DNA of 64,000 nt, taken from Desmodus rotundus (taxonomy: Eukaryota; Chordata; Mammalia; Chiroptera; Phyllostomidae). Below are positions 44,978 to 57,479 of the stretch, piece after piece. Position numbers and translations under genes: made by a program. The DNA lies in contig NC_071392.1 in the NCBI RefSeq assembly GCF_022682495.2, forward strand, positions 108,428,896 through 108,492,895. Reading direction: 5' to 3'. The notes beneath the pieces are model-generated. The model did no database searches. It was not told the origin of the DNA and saw only the letters and a list, made by a program, of their open reading frames with translations. Each line of letters begins with the position of its first letter. Within the stretch, counting starts at the first letter, position 1.

Positions 44978-45187
44978 AAGAGGTTGGCAAAGTTTTCCTG
45001 TAAAGGGTTAGATCATAAATATCTTAAGCTTAATGGGACATACTGTCTTTGTTACAACTGTTGTAATATAAAAGCAACCAAAAACAATATGTAAATGAAT
45101 GAGTGTGGCCCTGTTCTAATAAAACTTTATTTATAAAAACAAATGGTGGACTGGCTTTGGCCTGTGGATCATAGTTTGCCAGTCTTT
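44978..45187 (+). mobile_element. MER20-type hAT-Charlie element
   Basis: Near full length: starts 'gaggttggcaaagttttcct', has 'caatatgtaaatgaatgagt', 'ctaataaaactttatttata', and ends 'ggatcatagtttgccagtct'. Same orientation as the copy at 70-281 but more degraded in its first third. Confidence 0.82.
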
Positions 45188-45229
45188 TCCCTAAAGCCCA
45201 GTAATCTTTAAAGAAAGTCATTGCTTTTA

Positions 45230-45410
45230 TTATATTTATAAGTATACACTAAATATATCAATAAACACATTTATAAATATAAACCTATATAAACTATTTC
45301 ACTTATATTATAACATAATTTACTAATATATCATAATTTGTATACTTTAATATATTGCGGATTATATATTATATAATATATTTTAATAATTGGATGCAAT
45401 AGAGCAGAAT
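45230..45410. repeat. AT-rich low-complexity tract
   Basis: Dominated by tata/aata words with several short self-complementary stretches ('attatatattatataatata'). Confidence 0.75.
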
Positions 45411-47464
45411 AAGATAGGATGAAGCATTAAACTACATAAGATTCCAGGCAATTATTGAAAACACTCATCTTTGTTCTACATCTGATAGGAAGTGTCAGTC
45501 ATTTCAGAGTTAAACCACTAAACCCAGGTTATTTAGAAAGGTAATTTTCTATAGATTTTCACAGAGGTATGGAATTTGACCTAAGGCTTGGTTTTCTGAA
45601 TGCGGAAGCTCATGGCTTGACCATCAACTCAAGGAAGCTAGGAGCCGGCAGCTTGACAACTGGAGGTCAGAGGTCAGATCTGGAAAGGCACAGGTAAAAT
45701 TCAGGACTCTATTACAAATGAAGGGTAAATTACCTTTCTAACAATGAGCCTTCCTCTTCCAGGCAGAGAGGAATTCATAGAGCTTTCTCACGAGTGTGGG
45801 AAATCCCTTGAAAAAGAAAGTTCTTTAGGGCTAGATTTAGTTAAATATCACATTAGAAAATAGGTATGTTTTTTTATTCTGTAATTTCATTTTGTTTTCT
45901 CCACATCAAACTATCTCTACTTTGATCTACTTCCACATCTCACTCACACAACTGACACTACGTTGACAAAGCACAGCTCTGTGAATTGGGGGTTTGATTA
46001 GCTGCTGTAGAAGAACACGGCCAGATGCACATGTGGCAGGGAGTGCTCTGCACCGAAGAGTGGTAGGCGTATTAGAGAATGCCCTTCTTCCTGATCATTA
46101 GTGGAAGCCAAGGGATCTGGTCTCCTTATCTGTGGAGATGACTTAGTATTCACACTGAGATCAAGGATCTCACATCAGGTTTTCAGGGCTGTGGGCAGGG
46201 GAAGGCTTGAGTTTGGGGTAAAGGACCTGTCTTGAAGTTTGCAGTGGAAAGGCTGGGCTCTGTGCGCCAACTCTACAACTAGCTGATTAGAGGACCCCGT
46301 TGATCTGAAAATAAAGCTTCCAGTGTTGTTAGTACTAAACGAAGTCGTAAATGTGACACACTTAATTTGGTTCCTGAAATCATATGGGCACTGGATAGAT
46401 AATAGGTAAAGATAACTTTATTATAATTTCATTGCTATGATTTTGTGTTAAAGGTTTGCTCCTGTCTGTTTCCTGATCTTCACGCCTCAGTTTAAGAAAA
46501 CTCCTTCAGATTCATCACCCACAGTCCTGCTCTGAGATAAATTCTTGGGGAGAGCTACCCCTCTGCCTTCCTTCTTTGAATCTGTGAATCTGCCTCCTTT
46601 CTTTTTAGAGTATCCCACGGACACCCAGATCTCACAAAAGATTTCCTTTTTTTCCTAATCCAAGAATCTTTTCCTCTTGGATGTAAGAAATTTAGTCTTG
46701 AGTAGCTTTCCCAGAATCTTTCCAAAGAGCTGCAAGGATTCCCGGGAATATTCCGTACTATGGGGAAAATATTTCTCCTTAAGATCACATTGGGTCTGAG
46801 AAACTCAGTGGGGATTTGAGAGGTATTACTATGACTGTTAGCAGATAGAAATGGTAATTCCTGCTTGAAAAAAATACAAAACATCCCAGGGCACTTAATC
46901 TAGATAACACCATGTACACTGCATTGTTCTTGCCCCCCATCTTACGTGAGTGCAAATGGGAAACACAATAGTTCATACAGCAATTTCCCTGGTCTTCTAT
47001 GCAGAGCTCCTGTGTCACAGGCTCCCAAGTTTCCTAGCACAACTTGTCATGGGAAATCCTCTCGATATGCTAAGCTGTGCGTCCAGTATCTTAAACTTCA
47101 AAGTTTTAAACATGGACACCAACACAAGCCACGCCCTTTTTCTATACACCCAGCTGTGTACATTGCATGTATGAAGTATATGTGATTTGAGTGATTCCCA
47201 AGGGTGTCCTAGTCTGTGTGATTTAAACCATAAGTTAAAACCCAACTTCAATTACAAGGCAAATCCACTGTATTAAATGACTGCTCCGCACCAGGCCCCA
47301 AGCAATGAACCGTGGGGGATACTAATCTATCATTCCCACTGTACATTCCCTCAAGTACTAATAGCACGGCAGGAGCACAAAAGCATTGCATTTCATGGAT
47401 TTTTAGGTTTCTAGAGGCAGAGAGCTGCTGCAGTTGCTTTACGTAAAGTGGAGATGACTCTAAG
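45411..47464. other. Unassigned noncoding stretch
   Basis: Two kb without a repeat I can name. The longest frames are 109 codons (46555-46884, minus) and opposed 74-79-codon frames near 46950-47185; none has a domain. Confidence 0.4.
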
Positions 47465-47648
47465 GCAAGGTTCAGTTCTTCGCAGTGGAGGGCTGTCCTG
47501 TGCATTGCAGGACGTTTAGCAACACCCCTGGCCTTCTGGTCGCTAGATGCCAGCAGCAGTCTCTCCACCCTACTTATGTAACCCAAGCTGTCTCCAGACA
47601 CCATCTAATGTCTCCCAGGAGCAAAGTCGCCCAAGGCTGAGAACCATT
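47465..47648 (+). mobile_element. MER3-type hAT-Charlie element
   Basis: 'gagggctgtcctgtgcattg', 'aggacgtttagcaacacccc', 'ctggtcgctagatgccagca', 'tgtctccagacaccatctaa' and the terminus 'ggctgagaacca' follow the order of a common mammalian MITE that I believe is MER3. 5' terminus degraded. Confidence 0.7.
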
Positions 47649-48199
47649 ACTTTAAGGCTACCCACGGGGATGACTGAACCAGGCGTCTGAGCCTCTGGGG
47701 GTGTGGCTGGTCTCCAGGGCCCCAGGGAACAGTGAATGGCCCGGCTTCAGGAAGGGAGGAGCCCGTGGTGGAAATAGGCCTCTAGCACTCTTTCTGAATC
47801 TGCTCACCCCAGTCTACTTGGTTCTCTCTCACCTCCTGGCTGACCTCCTTGCTCACAATTCCTGCATTTCTCTATCTCCTAGCTTTGAGACTGTCATATC
47901 TTTTCACCTTGCCTCTGCTCCTGATTCCCTGTTGCTCATCTGTTTGTCAATTTAGCTTCATGGTAGGAAGAGTCCTATAGGCTTATCTCTTCAGATTTCT
48001 TGTACCCTGACCTCTCAGAGGTGCTGAGCCAGGCTTGGCTGCCCTGAGGGAAGGTGTGGTCTGCCGGTCCTGTCAGATGGGATGGGACAGAATCCTGTGA
48101 CATCACTCCCTGGGGAGTATCCATTTTTATGAGATCACTGGTGTGGTTATCACATGTTAACTGTCTAATGTAATTATGGGCCTAAATAAGAACCAAGTC
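47649..48199. other. Unassigned noncoding stretch
   Basis: An 84-codon Leu/Ser-rich frame (47701-47955) has no domain; no repeat recognised. Confidence 0.4.
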
Positions 48200-48410
48200 A
48201 GTGATGGGTACTGTGATGTACTATAAGCTCACCTCTTCCCTCTCCTGTAAGCCTCCTAACAATCACATAGCACAGATGTGGCTGTGCTTCACTGCACAGC
48301 CAAGGCTTAAGGTGGAGGGTTGAGTGAGGTGCCTAAATCCACACACCTGGTAGAGATGAGTCTGGAATTCACACCTGTGTTCTTTCTGCTTCAGGATTCC
48401 ATACTATGGG
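48200..48410 (+). repeat. MIR SINE
   Basis: 'tgtaagcctcctaacaatca', 'gtgaggtgcctaaatccaca' and 'agtctggaattcacacctgt' follow MIR sense order. The 'tcactgcacagccaagg' middle is diverged. Confidence 0.5.
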
Positions 48411-48764
48411 GTTAGAATTCATGTTTCTACTAGCTCCAATGACCTTACCCCTGGACAAAATCTAAATGTAAAAGCCAGCCTGTAACAGGACCAGGAAAGG
48501 GAGGAGTGACAAGCTAAGGAAAATTAAGGGATGACTCCAGAAGAACACGCATCAGATTGCACAAAACTTTCTTTCCACTGCAATCTCATTACCCTTCTGG
48601 ACCTACTCCCACTCCCCAATCAGAATTATGGGGAGACTCGTCTTTATACAGAAATCGTTATTTGTATATTTCTAGTGCAGAATTTATATCGCTCTATTAT
48701 GTTTAGTAGAAATGCTCCCTACCTTGATATCAGACAGTTAAAAATAAGTGTGTTTTCTAGGAAC

Positions 48765-48825
48765 TTACAGCTAATATATGCAAAACACCTGGCACATAGT
48801 AGGTGCTCAATAAATGCCATCTCTT
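48765..48825. repeat. L2/MIR-type end fragment
   Basis: 'cacctggcacatagtaggtg' followed by 'ctcaataaatgcc' is shared by L2 sense and MIR antisense ends; too short to choose. Confidence 0.6.
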
Positions 48826-48909
48826 TCTCTTACGAGGCTGTGTAGTTTTTTAAAGATGATATTCATCCATTTGTTAACCCTCAGAGCTTGGTACAGAGTA
48901 GGGAATAGT

Positions 48910-49155
48910 GATAGCTAGGCTAGCATTAAATGAGCACTGGTCTATGAGCCTTACATTTATTGATTTCTGAAGCCTTATAACAACCCCATACTAGATACTA
49001 TTTCTGGCTTCAATGTACTGATGAGGGAACTGAGGGGCAGAGAGGGTGGCCACTTACCCCATGTCATACAATTAGGACACCACAGAGCCAGGATTTGAAC
49101 TCAGGCTGAATGGACCCAGAGTTTGCCTTATTAGCCTGGCTACCATGCTGTTTCA
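48910..49155 (+). repeat. MIR SINE, near full length
   Basis: 'agcattaaatgagcactggt', 'ctgatgagggaactgagggg', 'ccccatgtcatacaattagg' and 'ccaggatttgaactcaggct' give the complete MIR order. Confidence 0.8.
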
Positions 49156-50164
49156 TCAACAGCAGAAAGCCCCATGGGTTTGCAAAGAGCATGTGTTCTT
49201 GTTAGCTTTTGAAATATTCATTCTGAATAATCCTAGCTCTGTCTCCTCTGCTTCCTCTTAGGGGCAGAGCCTGCTGCTGGTTCTCCCGTTTGGCTGAGTT
49301 GCAGCCCCCATCATGCCTTTCTGGCAGCACAGGGTGCTGCTTCCTTGCTTGGAAGGGCTGATGGGGTATGGCCCATTGAGTTGTGCAAACAGCTCTCCCT
49401 CAGCCAGAGAGCAGCAGCATCAATCACAACTCCTCCTTCTCCATCTGGGCCCTTGACATAAAGTCACCGCAGTTCAGCCTTGTGGAGGCGACAAACACAG
49501 GTGTCAGGGAGCAGGGAGTGACTTGTCCATACTGGCTAGGGAGTGGTGCCTCTTCCCATTGGCCAGAGAGCCAGAAGGCCTGGAGGAAAGGTCTGGAAGG
49601 TAGGGGAAGGCTGTGCTTGGAGGAAGAGCACCTTGAATGTTAAAGTAACCATTCAGCCAGAGGAACCCTTTGATGTTTTATTCTCATGCCCCTGAGTTCT
49701 CTCCTACACGCTGCCTTCTGGTTCTGTTGAATCGGGGTCTGCTGGGGCGCTTCTTTACACATGACTGCAGAGCATAAACCCACCTCCTGGCTCACCTTGC
49801 TTGCAAGCAGTAGGCCGGCCTCCCTCTCCAGCCTCTCCCTGGCTGATCCTAACTAAGCTCTGTTCCTGCCCTGCCGACTGCCACTCCCTCTCCTCTGGAC
49901 TTTGGAAATGACATTTCCTTGTCATAAACACTTTAGCTCCGACTCTGTTAACATGGATGACTTCTGATAATCAGCAGTCATAATTGGGAGAGTCAGTTCT
50001 TCTGGAAAACATTGCTCTGGCTCACCTCCAGTAGCCCCTGAACGGGCCCAATGGAGGTGTCCATTGTATTGTAACCTATTCCCATTTGTGGATGGTTAAT
50101 CCCACAAGTCTCTTAGCTACACAAGGCCAAGAATTTTGTATATTTTATTCACCATCACAGGGCC
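49156..50164. other. Unassigned noncoding stretch
   Basis: No repeat recognised; 86-codon frame at 49383-49643 without domain. Confidence 0.4.
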
Positions 50165-50560
50165 ATCTTGTGGCCTCCCCTGGAATGGGCTTCCATCTGA
50201 CCTTGGCATAGCTGCCTCCTTCAGCTGAAATATTATCTTCCCTCTGGGGCCTTCTCTGATTGCCCCTTCTCAGCTGGCTCTGCCCCACCCTCTGCTACCC
50301 TAAGCATCTCCTATCACATGACCTTGCTTTATTTTCTTTCCAGGATTTATCGTTATCTGAAATTATCTCATGTAAGTATTCATGGGTTTTTTTTTCTCTC
50401 TCTCTCTCTCTTGTTTTTCTGACTGCCATGTCTTCTTCTAGTGGGATGTCAGCTTCCTGAGGGTACGGCCTTCTTATGCCTTATTGTCTGCATAGATCTG
50501 GGGCCCAGAATGGTATCTGGCACATAGTACATGCTCAATAAATATTTCCTAAGTGGACCA
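50165..50560 (+). repeat. L2 LINE 3' region, well preserved
   Basis: About 400 bp of collinear L2: 'atgggcttccatctgacctt', 'ggccttctctgattgcccct', 'ctatcacatgaccttgcttt', 'tgtcagcttcctgagggtac' and 'gtacatgctcaataaatatt'. A T-run plus CT microsatellite (50387-50412) has expanded inside it. Confidence 0.85.
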
Positions 50561-51489
50561 CCATGATCAATGTACTTGTCTGTTGTAGTTACGAGGTTCG
50601 GTTGGACTTGTTCCTGCTGTCTTACCAAATCTTTGTGATTCAAGGAGTATATTGGAAACAGGTTGCAAGAAAAAAGACACTTAGCAATATGCTTACTACA
50701 TCATTGGTGCTTAGTCTCTTCCACATCCCTACGGGTGGAAGGGATGTAGCTTCTGATGGAAAGAACCACGAATCAAGTAGGGATTGAAACTTAATCACAG
50801 GATCCCAACTGCAAAGAGTTATTCCAAGCTGTACACTCCTATCACAGTGCCTGGCACATGGAAGGGACTCAACTGGTGTTAGTTATTATTACGATTGTTA
50901 TTATTGTTATCATTTTCACACTGTGCTGATGAGTGATGTTTACCTTCTACAGGCTGTTCCTTCAAGTTAGGAGTAACAGTTTTCCTCTGCAAATAGCACA
51001 GTAATATGAGAAATGCTCAGCGAAACTGAAAATCAGCTTAGGAGGTAAAAAGAGGAGACCAAGTGTGGACCACTTCAGGTACTGTGCAGTTTTGGGACTC
51101 TGCTGAAGCAATGTCCCACTGACACGAATCTACACATAGAGGATTGGGAAGTCATGCATAAGCTTTTCTCTGCCCATTTTTAAATTGAGGTTATCTTTAA
51201 AAAATTTATTTCACATTGCTGTTTTGCCCCTAGAGGTCTACCCTCAGTTACATGTAGTTTCTTTTGCACCCACTATTTAGAGAGGCTGATTGTATCTTCC
51301 AGGTCTCATCGCAGCAAAAGGTACTGACCTGCCACATTTAAGGGCCATAGAGGGCTCAGGTGGAGAGCAGGAACCCACAGCAGACATCATGCGCATCCCA
51401 GAGAGCGTCTCAGAGCAGACGCAGTGCCTGCAAAGCTTGGCTGGATCCCTGTGCAAATACGTAGCTTCTGCACTGTAAGAGGCCCTTCT
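50561..51489. other. Unassigned stretch with a short antisense MIR trace
   Basis: A MIR-type end lies near 50845-50905 ('cacagtgcctggcacatgga'). The rest, including opposed frames of 62 and 79 codons at 51277-51516, is unassigned. Confidence 0.4.
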
Positions 51490-51625
51490 CTGAACTAACA
51501 CTACGCTGGCAAACATTAACTGAGTTCCCCCTATTCACTAAGGACCTTGCTAGGCACTGTCTCTGATGTTAGTCCATTTGCATTGTGGCACCCACTCTAT
51601 GGTATAGCTGTTGCTAGTCCTATTA
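51490..51625 (+). repeat. MIR SINE
   Basis: 'acattaactgagttccccct', 'cttgctaggcactgtctctg' and 'gtggcacccactctatggta' match the 5' half of MIR; a similar start recurs near 51665-51780. Confidence 0.5.
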
Positions 51626-51943
51626 TGTTGTGGATAAATTCAATTTAAATATATTATGTATTGGAGTCCATGCTGTGTGCCAAGCATCATGTGAAACATC
51701 CACCCACATTGGAACTGAAATACAATAATTCAACGGGAATCTATGAGGACCTGCCATAAATCAGGCATTCTTCTAGGTATGGGGATAAATAGATGCAGAG
51801 AAATTGCTGGCTTTTAGGAGGCCTTGGCTCAAAGGGAATCACTCAGAGCCCTGGAAAGGAGGAAACCAACTGGGAATAAACATAAATAAGACAGTGACTC
51901 CATGACTGCATCAACACTAAAAAAAATATATGTTTATTAATGC

Positions 51944-52191
51944 AGCCCTGGCGGGGTGGCTCAGTTGGCTGGAGCATCATCCCATTCACCAGAAGTTTGC
52001 AGGTTTGATCCCTAGCCTGGGGAACATACCTAGGTGGAGGGGTCGATCCCCAAATGGGACACATATGGGAGGCAATTGACCGATGTTTCTCTCTCACATC
52101 AACATTTCTCTCTCGTTCTCTCGCTCCCTTCCTCTCACTCTAAAAATCAGTAAACATACCCTAAGGCCTAAGGTGAGGATTTAAAATAAAG
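51944..52191 (+). mobile_element. Ves SINE, full length
   Basis: Starts 'agccctggcggggtggctca' and contains a perfect A box, tggctcagttgg (about 51957-51968), and a B-box-like 'ggtttgatccc', then 'gatgtttctctctcacatca' and the tail 'ctctaaaaatcagtaaacat'. TSD tatgtttat is at 51929-51937 and 52192-52200. At 248 bp it is the longest copy here. Confidence 0.94.
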
Positions 52192-52200
52192 TATGTTTAT

Positions 52201-53269
52201 AATCCAGATTTTTGGGGTTTATGTTAATTTAAACACGATTCCACCGAAATTATTTTATTTTTTTAATGCTAACCTAGTTGTGGCTTCTAAAATTCCTCTG
52301 GAGGAACTCATGTCTCTAAAGCACCTTGCCCAGTTCCTGGCTCATAATCCAAATATAATAAATGCCAGGCTTCCCCTCCATTCTGGGTGGAGGTTGTGAT
52401 GCTGATGTACCTGTGTGCATCCTGTGGAACTCAGGCCCTCTCTGGGCCTCCCAGGGCCTTAGATGGCTTTGGTTGACACATGGGACTTAGAGGGGAGCAG
52501 GGGGTGGGACAGTGTCAAAATCTAACCAAAAGCCTCTGAAATCAAAGGATCATTTGATTTTCCTTTTTCAGCTTTGCCCTCTACTGAATTTGATCTCTTC
52601 CAGGCTGATAGTTTCCAAAAACAACAAACATGCCCCATTTTTAAAGGCAGTGCTTATAGAGTCTCTTCTCACTAATGACTTTCTCAGATGGGCGAAGCCA
52701 TATTCTGTGGGCATGAAAGGTAAAGAAAACTAAACAATGAATGAGACCTATGTACCTTGTTCCTCGTACTTTTGAATGTTTTGATTTCCACCTTGGCAGC
52801 TATTGGGGAAATCCTATCCTTGGATTAGAGTCCACGCTCATAGTGAATTTAAGAAAGTCTTTACACTAACATTCAGGCACGTAATATCTTAGCAATTAGG
52901 TTTTTTTTTTTCTTTTTTGGGGACCACAGGGAAAAGGGTTTGCAGGAGTGCATTTCACCATGACAGCATTAGCTCAACCTCTAACTTCTCCTCCTTCCTT
53001 AAAAGACTAAATCATAGCGACCTACTCCTGTCGCCTTTGAAACAATGACAATCTAGAAGACCACAGCATTTCATGTTGGAAGAGAAAATTTATTTTAGTG
53101 AAAAAACTGGAACTAATTAAGAACTACAATGTTTACAAGTGATTCTCCTATGATTTATTAGGTAAAATGTGTTTCAAGCCAATGCCACTGTTGTAAATTC
53201 TAGCTAGAGTTCTCCATACAACGAGTCCATTTAAGATCCCTCCTCAGAGTTCCTCAGGTTTCTCTAGAC
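52201..53269. other. Unassigned noncoding stretch
   Basis: No repeat recognised apart from T-rich runs near 52900; frames are under 75 codons. Confidence 0.4.
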
Positions 53270-53496
53270 CAGGGTTTCTCAACCTTGGCACTGGTAACAT
53301 TTGGGGTCAGTTCTTTGTTGTAAGGGGCTGTGCTGTACACTGTAGAATGTTTAGCAGCCTCTCTGGACTCTCTCTGCCAGACGCCAGTGGAAACTCCCCT
53401 CATCCTAGTTTTGACAATGAAAAATGTCTTCAGACAATGTCAAATGCCTTCTGGGGGGGTGGGGGTTTAAAATGACCCCATGTTGAGACACCACTG
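53270..53496 (-). mobile_element. MER3-type hAT-Charlie element, full length
   Basis: Both termini are preserved: cagggtttctcaacc at the left and the inverted ttgagacaccactg at the right. Interior blocks 'agaatgtttagcagcctctc' and 'aatgtcttcagacaatgtca' match. This is the same family as 47465-47648; the family's strand convention is recalled, so orientation relative to the other copy is tentative. No clear TSD. Confidence 0.75.
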
Positions 53497-53934
53497 AACA
53501 TTTCATTTAGCATCATTCAAAATCTTCCAATCAGACGTTTTCCCCACTCCTTTGAGAGACATAAAATAATAAAACCATTATTTAATTTACTATAAAACCT
53601 ATTAAATGTTAACCAAGTGCCCGCTATTAAAATTTAATTTATTGTAGTTTTTACAAAGTGTCTTCTAAATAAATTCTTTCTTTCCTGCCGTGGGGGAGCA
53701 TGTTTTAAATAGCAGTGGCTGAATGAAGGAACGGTTAGGCATCGACAGTGAACAATCACTTTAGACTGATGGCAGGCGTTGTGTGTCCTGTACCCACTGG
53801 TTAGTGGAAGCAGGTTTATTGAGATTTAAAAGTAGAGCCTGCCTTATGCCAAGATGCTGTGGCTTTGCTCTTGCCTCGGACCCTGCCCCTCGTGTTCATG
53901 GATGGCCTGGTAACAGCAACTAATATTCAGGGAC
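53497..53934. other. Unassigned noncoding stretch
   Basis: AT-rich at first, then unique; nothing named. Confidence 0.4.
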
Positions 53935-54160
53935 CACCCATGTGCGTCAGGCCCTGTGCTGAGACCTTAGGTAGCATCATCTCATGTCATCCCACAACCC
54001 TTTGAGGTAACTGCCACTGACTCCACTTTACAAGGACAGATCAATGTCTCAGAAAGTGACACGACTCACCTAAGGTCATTTTAGGCAGTAAGTGGGTGAC
54101 TCAAAATTCCAACCCAGGTCTGGCTCTTACCCATTCTTAATGAGTCCACTTCACAGCCAC
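53935..54160 (+). repeat. MIR SINE, near full length
   Basis: 'catgtgcgtcaggccctgtg', 'ttgaggtaactgccactgac', 'gaaagtgacacgactcacct' and 'attccaacccaggtctggct' give the full MIR order. Confidence 0.78.
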
Positions 54161-55291
54161 CTTTGCAATACATAGCTGTCTTTCAATGCTAGTAGATTCC
54201 GTCAGTTCTACTGTATCTGTTTATCCCATAGGCTGAAAATTCCACCAGCATGCTCCTAAGAAATGGCAACGAATTGAGTCTTGAGAAAAATGATCTGAAC
54301 GTCAGGAGTATTTTCTCTCTTCCTTTGTGCAGGAGCAAAATGATCAGCTTGTCACCCCATGAGGCTTTTGCTGTCATTGGACCAAACGATGACGTCTATT
54401 CATCACACAAAGTGCAGGACCCCCCCCCCCCAAAATTCTTTTCCTGCAAATTGAGTCTTAAGGGTTCCATAGTCTGTATCATAGCACTGTAGGGTTTTTT
54501 GCCTCAGCTTACCAGGGCTGAGCTGCCAGGGCTTGGGCAATTTGAAGAGTGCTGGGAAACGGCTGGGGATCTCCCATCTTTAATCACTGGAATCAAAACA
54601 GAGGTCGTGGCAGTGGGTGGATGAGTGAAACAGACTTAAGTGGATGGAACCCTCAGAACCAGAACTGCAGACCAGACCCCTCAGGCAGGCTCTTGTGGTT
54701 CTGCAGGCTTGAGGGTTTTCAATTGGCTGAGCCAGGTGGCAGGGTGTGGCCTGGTCTTTATCGGAAGGAGACCTGCAGATGAACCTCCCAGCTTCCTAAT
54801 CGGAGTCAAGTTAGTGTATCATTTATTACCTCTGAGGACAAGCCAGGGTGAGGCCGTCAGGCTTTGTAAAAGAAAACGGGGTGGAGGAAGTGGAAAGTTA
54901 CTTCTATCCCAACCTGCAAAGCATTACTCTTCTTTCATTCCAGTAAAGTATAATAAAAATAAAAAAATAAACTGGATCCTTCTAATAGCTGCAGTTGCTG
55001 TCCCATTGGGACTGTGTGAGTAGGGAAATATTCCACCCATTTAAATGTGGCAGTCATTAAGGCAGCCTCCCTTCCATGGCCTTGGAGACAGGGACAGAAG
55101 CTCCCAATTTTCTCCATCTTCTTATGAAATGGAGTTGTAACTGTAATGCATCCTTCTGAGCTCCTTTCTCCTTCTCCCTTTCTAACAACCTGAATTTGGC
55201 ACACTTCCCTTCTGTTTTAACCCACACAAGCTAAAAATAATACCCTCTTGGAAGCAGCCAAAAAATGTCAGTTGGACAAGCTTAATTAGCA
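54161..55291. other. Unassigned noncoding stretch
   Basis: Includes a run of 12 C at 54420-54431. A 127-codon frame (54640-55023) overlaps a 77-codon frame in another phase and has no domain; a minus frame of 89 codons overlaps its end. Confidence 0.4.
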
Positions 55292-55315
55292 GGGGGCGGC
55301 GGGGCGGGGGGCGGC
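55292..55315 (+). promoter_or_regulatory. GC-box cluster / G-rich motif
   Basis: A short G/C block with runs ggggg, gggg and gggggg separated by 1-4 bases contains Sp1-type cores (ggggcgggg). It follows directly on 'agcttaattagcag', a homeodomain-type site. No transcript start is evident. Confidence 0.35.
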
Positions 55316-55559
55316 GAAGACAGTTCTAGCCTTCCCGATTTGCTGCACTCTCTCCGGGGAGCTGGAGCCAAGCACAACTGGAAAATCTAGGTTCATGTGT
55401 GCACCAGACAGGGGGGTTTCTAGCTTGCAGAGAGAGTCTGCCTGGCAGCCAAGCTGTGTTTCATCCCTGTAATACCAGGCAGGGGAACTTGGGAGGTAAG
55501 GACTGGTTTATCTATGGATAAGGGCTGGAGGATTTTAAAGCATGGACTGTTGGGCTGAG
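55316..55559. other. Unassigned noncoding stretch
   Basis: Moderately GC-rich unique sequence; nothing recognised. Confidence 0.4.
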
Positions 55560-55775
55560 TTTTCAGGGTTGCGTCTTGCCTCCCCACTTACTGGCTCTGT
55601 GACCTTGGATAAGTGACATGACCTCTCTATGCCTTGGCTTCCTCATCTGCAAAGTGGGGATATTCCTACCCTTCACCTTGTAAGTTGGTGATGTGAATAA
55701 GTGAGCTGAGTAGAGCACTTAGAACACTGCCTGGCATAGCGTGAGCACAATATAGAGTGTTTGCTAATACAGTCA
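55560..55775 (-). repeat. MIR SINE, antisense
   Basis: 'cccacttactggctctgtga' then 'ccttggataagtg', 'ggcttcctcatctgcaaagt' and 'gcacttagaacactgcctgg' form a well-kept reverse-complement MIR. A short sense MIR trace follows at 55855-55930. Confidence 0.8.
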
Positions 55776-56164
55776 TCCCTCGTCAGTCTTGTCAACATCA
55801 GCGTACCCTCCCAAGAAGAAAGACCAAGCAGTAACCATTGGCTCCATTGCACACATTTAGAGAGGAAATTATCGATGGACCTAAAACTAGTAAAATAAGC
55901 TGGGATTTGAAACTCTAGCTTCAAAATCCTATGTCTTCCCCTCCCCCAGAACATCATATTGGTCCATGACAAAGACTTTTTTCCATTTTTTTGGAAAATA
56001 CACATTTTTAGCAAGTCTAACCTTGATATAAACCTACACCTCCTTGCATATAACTTATTTTTTGAATATTTTTTGTCTGGACTTAACAGTGATCTTTGTC
56101 CACTTACACATGATAAGCCTTCATGTCTTACTCTCTTCCTTTTTTTTCCCCTTAATTTTTCTTC

Positions 56165-56640
56165 TTCTTCTCTCTACCCCAAAACTTGGTGGCTTAAAGC
56201 AATACCATTTCTTGTTGCTCTTAAGTGTAAGAATGAGCTGGACAGTCTGATTCTGTGGGCCAGGCTCTTTGGACATCAGCTCTTGTGTTTGAGGGCATGG
56301 GGCTGGCTGGTCTAGGATGACCTGGACTGGGATGGGTCGAGTGACTTGGGTCTTTCTGCTCTCTCATCCTCCATTAGGCGAGCTTTGGCTTGTTCCCATG
56401 TCAGTCATAGAGGTCCAATAGAGAGAGCAGAAGTCCACAAGACCTTCAGAAGCACAGGTGCGGCAGGGCTGGCACACCATTTCCTCTGCCGCGTTCTACT
56501 GAGTGAAGGAGATCCCACAGCCAACCTAGATTTGAAGACTTTGGAAATACAACTCTCCCTCTCGATGGAAGGAGTGGCAAAATCATACTTCAAGGTTCAT
56601 GGATACAGGGAGGAGAATAATTACAGCCACTTTTCCAAAT
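56165..56640. repeat. Ancient mammal-wide repeat (family not named)
   Basis: 'ccccaaaacttggtggctta', 'gattctgtgggccaggctct', 'gggctggctggtctaggatg', 'ggctggcacaccatttcctc' and 'ctcgatggaaggagtggcaa' occur in the order of a familiar old mammalian repeat, possibly a hAT-Tip100-type DNA element; the name is uncertain. The 98- and 118-codon frames here fall inside it. Confidence 0.6.
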
Positions 56641-56699
56641 AATCTCCCATCTCTTCCTTCTTCTTTCTCAACAATTTATTTATTGTCCCAATAAATTAA

Positions 56700-57330
56700 A
56701 AACATTGACTTAGACACTAACGAGGCAATGCCAGAAAAGAAAATACATGGTCCTTGACCTCTTGTAGTGCACATTCTAGTGGGGAAGAAGAATATTCATG
56801 AAATTATGCCACAAGTACACATGAATTTAGATATGGGCTTGTAGAGAATGCGCTGTGAGATTAAATAAGGGAACCTGATCTAGTCTTGGGAGGTAGGGAG
56901 CTCAGGGATAATTTCCCTGGAGAAATGATGATTGAAGTGAGACCTGAAAGACTAGGAGGCAACCAGGCAAAGCTGGGGATGAGAAGTTCTAGGCAGAAGA
57001 ACAACACGATGAACACCTAGGGTCAAGTTCTAGACAGGAAGGAAGGCCAGTGTGGCTAAAATACAAGAAGGAAGAATTTGATCTCTGATGATGTTGGAGA
57101 GATCAGCTGTGGATAGACCTGGTAGGTGATGAGAAATTTGCTCACTATGCTAGACACAATGGAATATCACTGACTGGTTTTAAACAGGATGTGTGGGTAA
57201 GAAGGGATAGGACATAATTGCCAAATATTATGTCTATAAAGTTAGAGCTGAAAGTGATGGAAAGGGAACAAATCTGAGACTGTACAGTTGCTCCAGAAAG
57301 AAGATATATTTGCCAGTTTATAAGATGTTT
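56700..57330 (+). repeat. Ancient mammal-wide LINE/CR1-like repeat
   Basis: Ordered phrases 'catggtccttgacctcttgt', 'acattctagtggggaagaag', 'gaagtgagacctgaaagact', 'ttctaggcagaagaacaaca' and 'ttttaaacaggatgtgtggg' match a widespread old repeat (possibly L3/CR1 type). Confidence 0.5.
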
Positions 57331-57479
57331 TGGAGACCTGGACAATAGTCTGGAGAATTGCCTATGACAGGAATGTGAATCAGGGACTAAGAACTGCTCT
57401 GGACATCCTTCCCAACCTTACATGATCATTTTGTATTAAAAATTCATCGCTGCACTAGTGTTCCTAATATTTTATTTAA

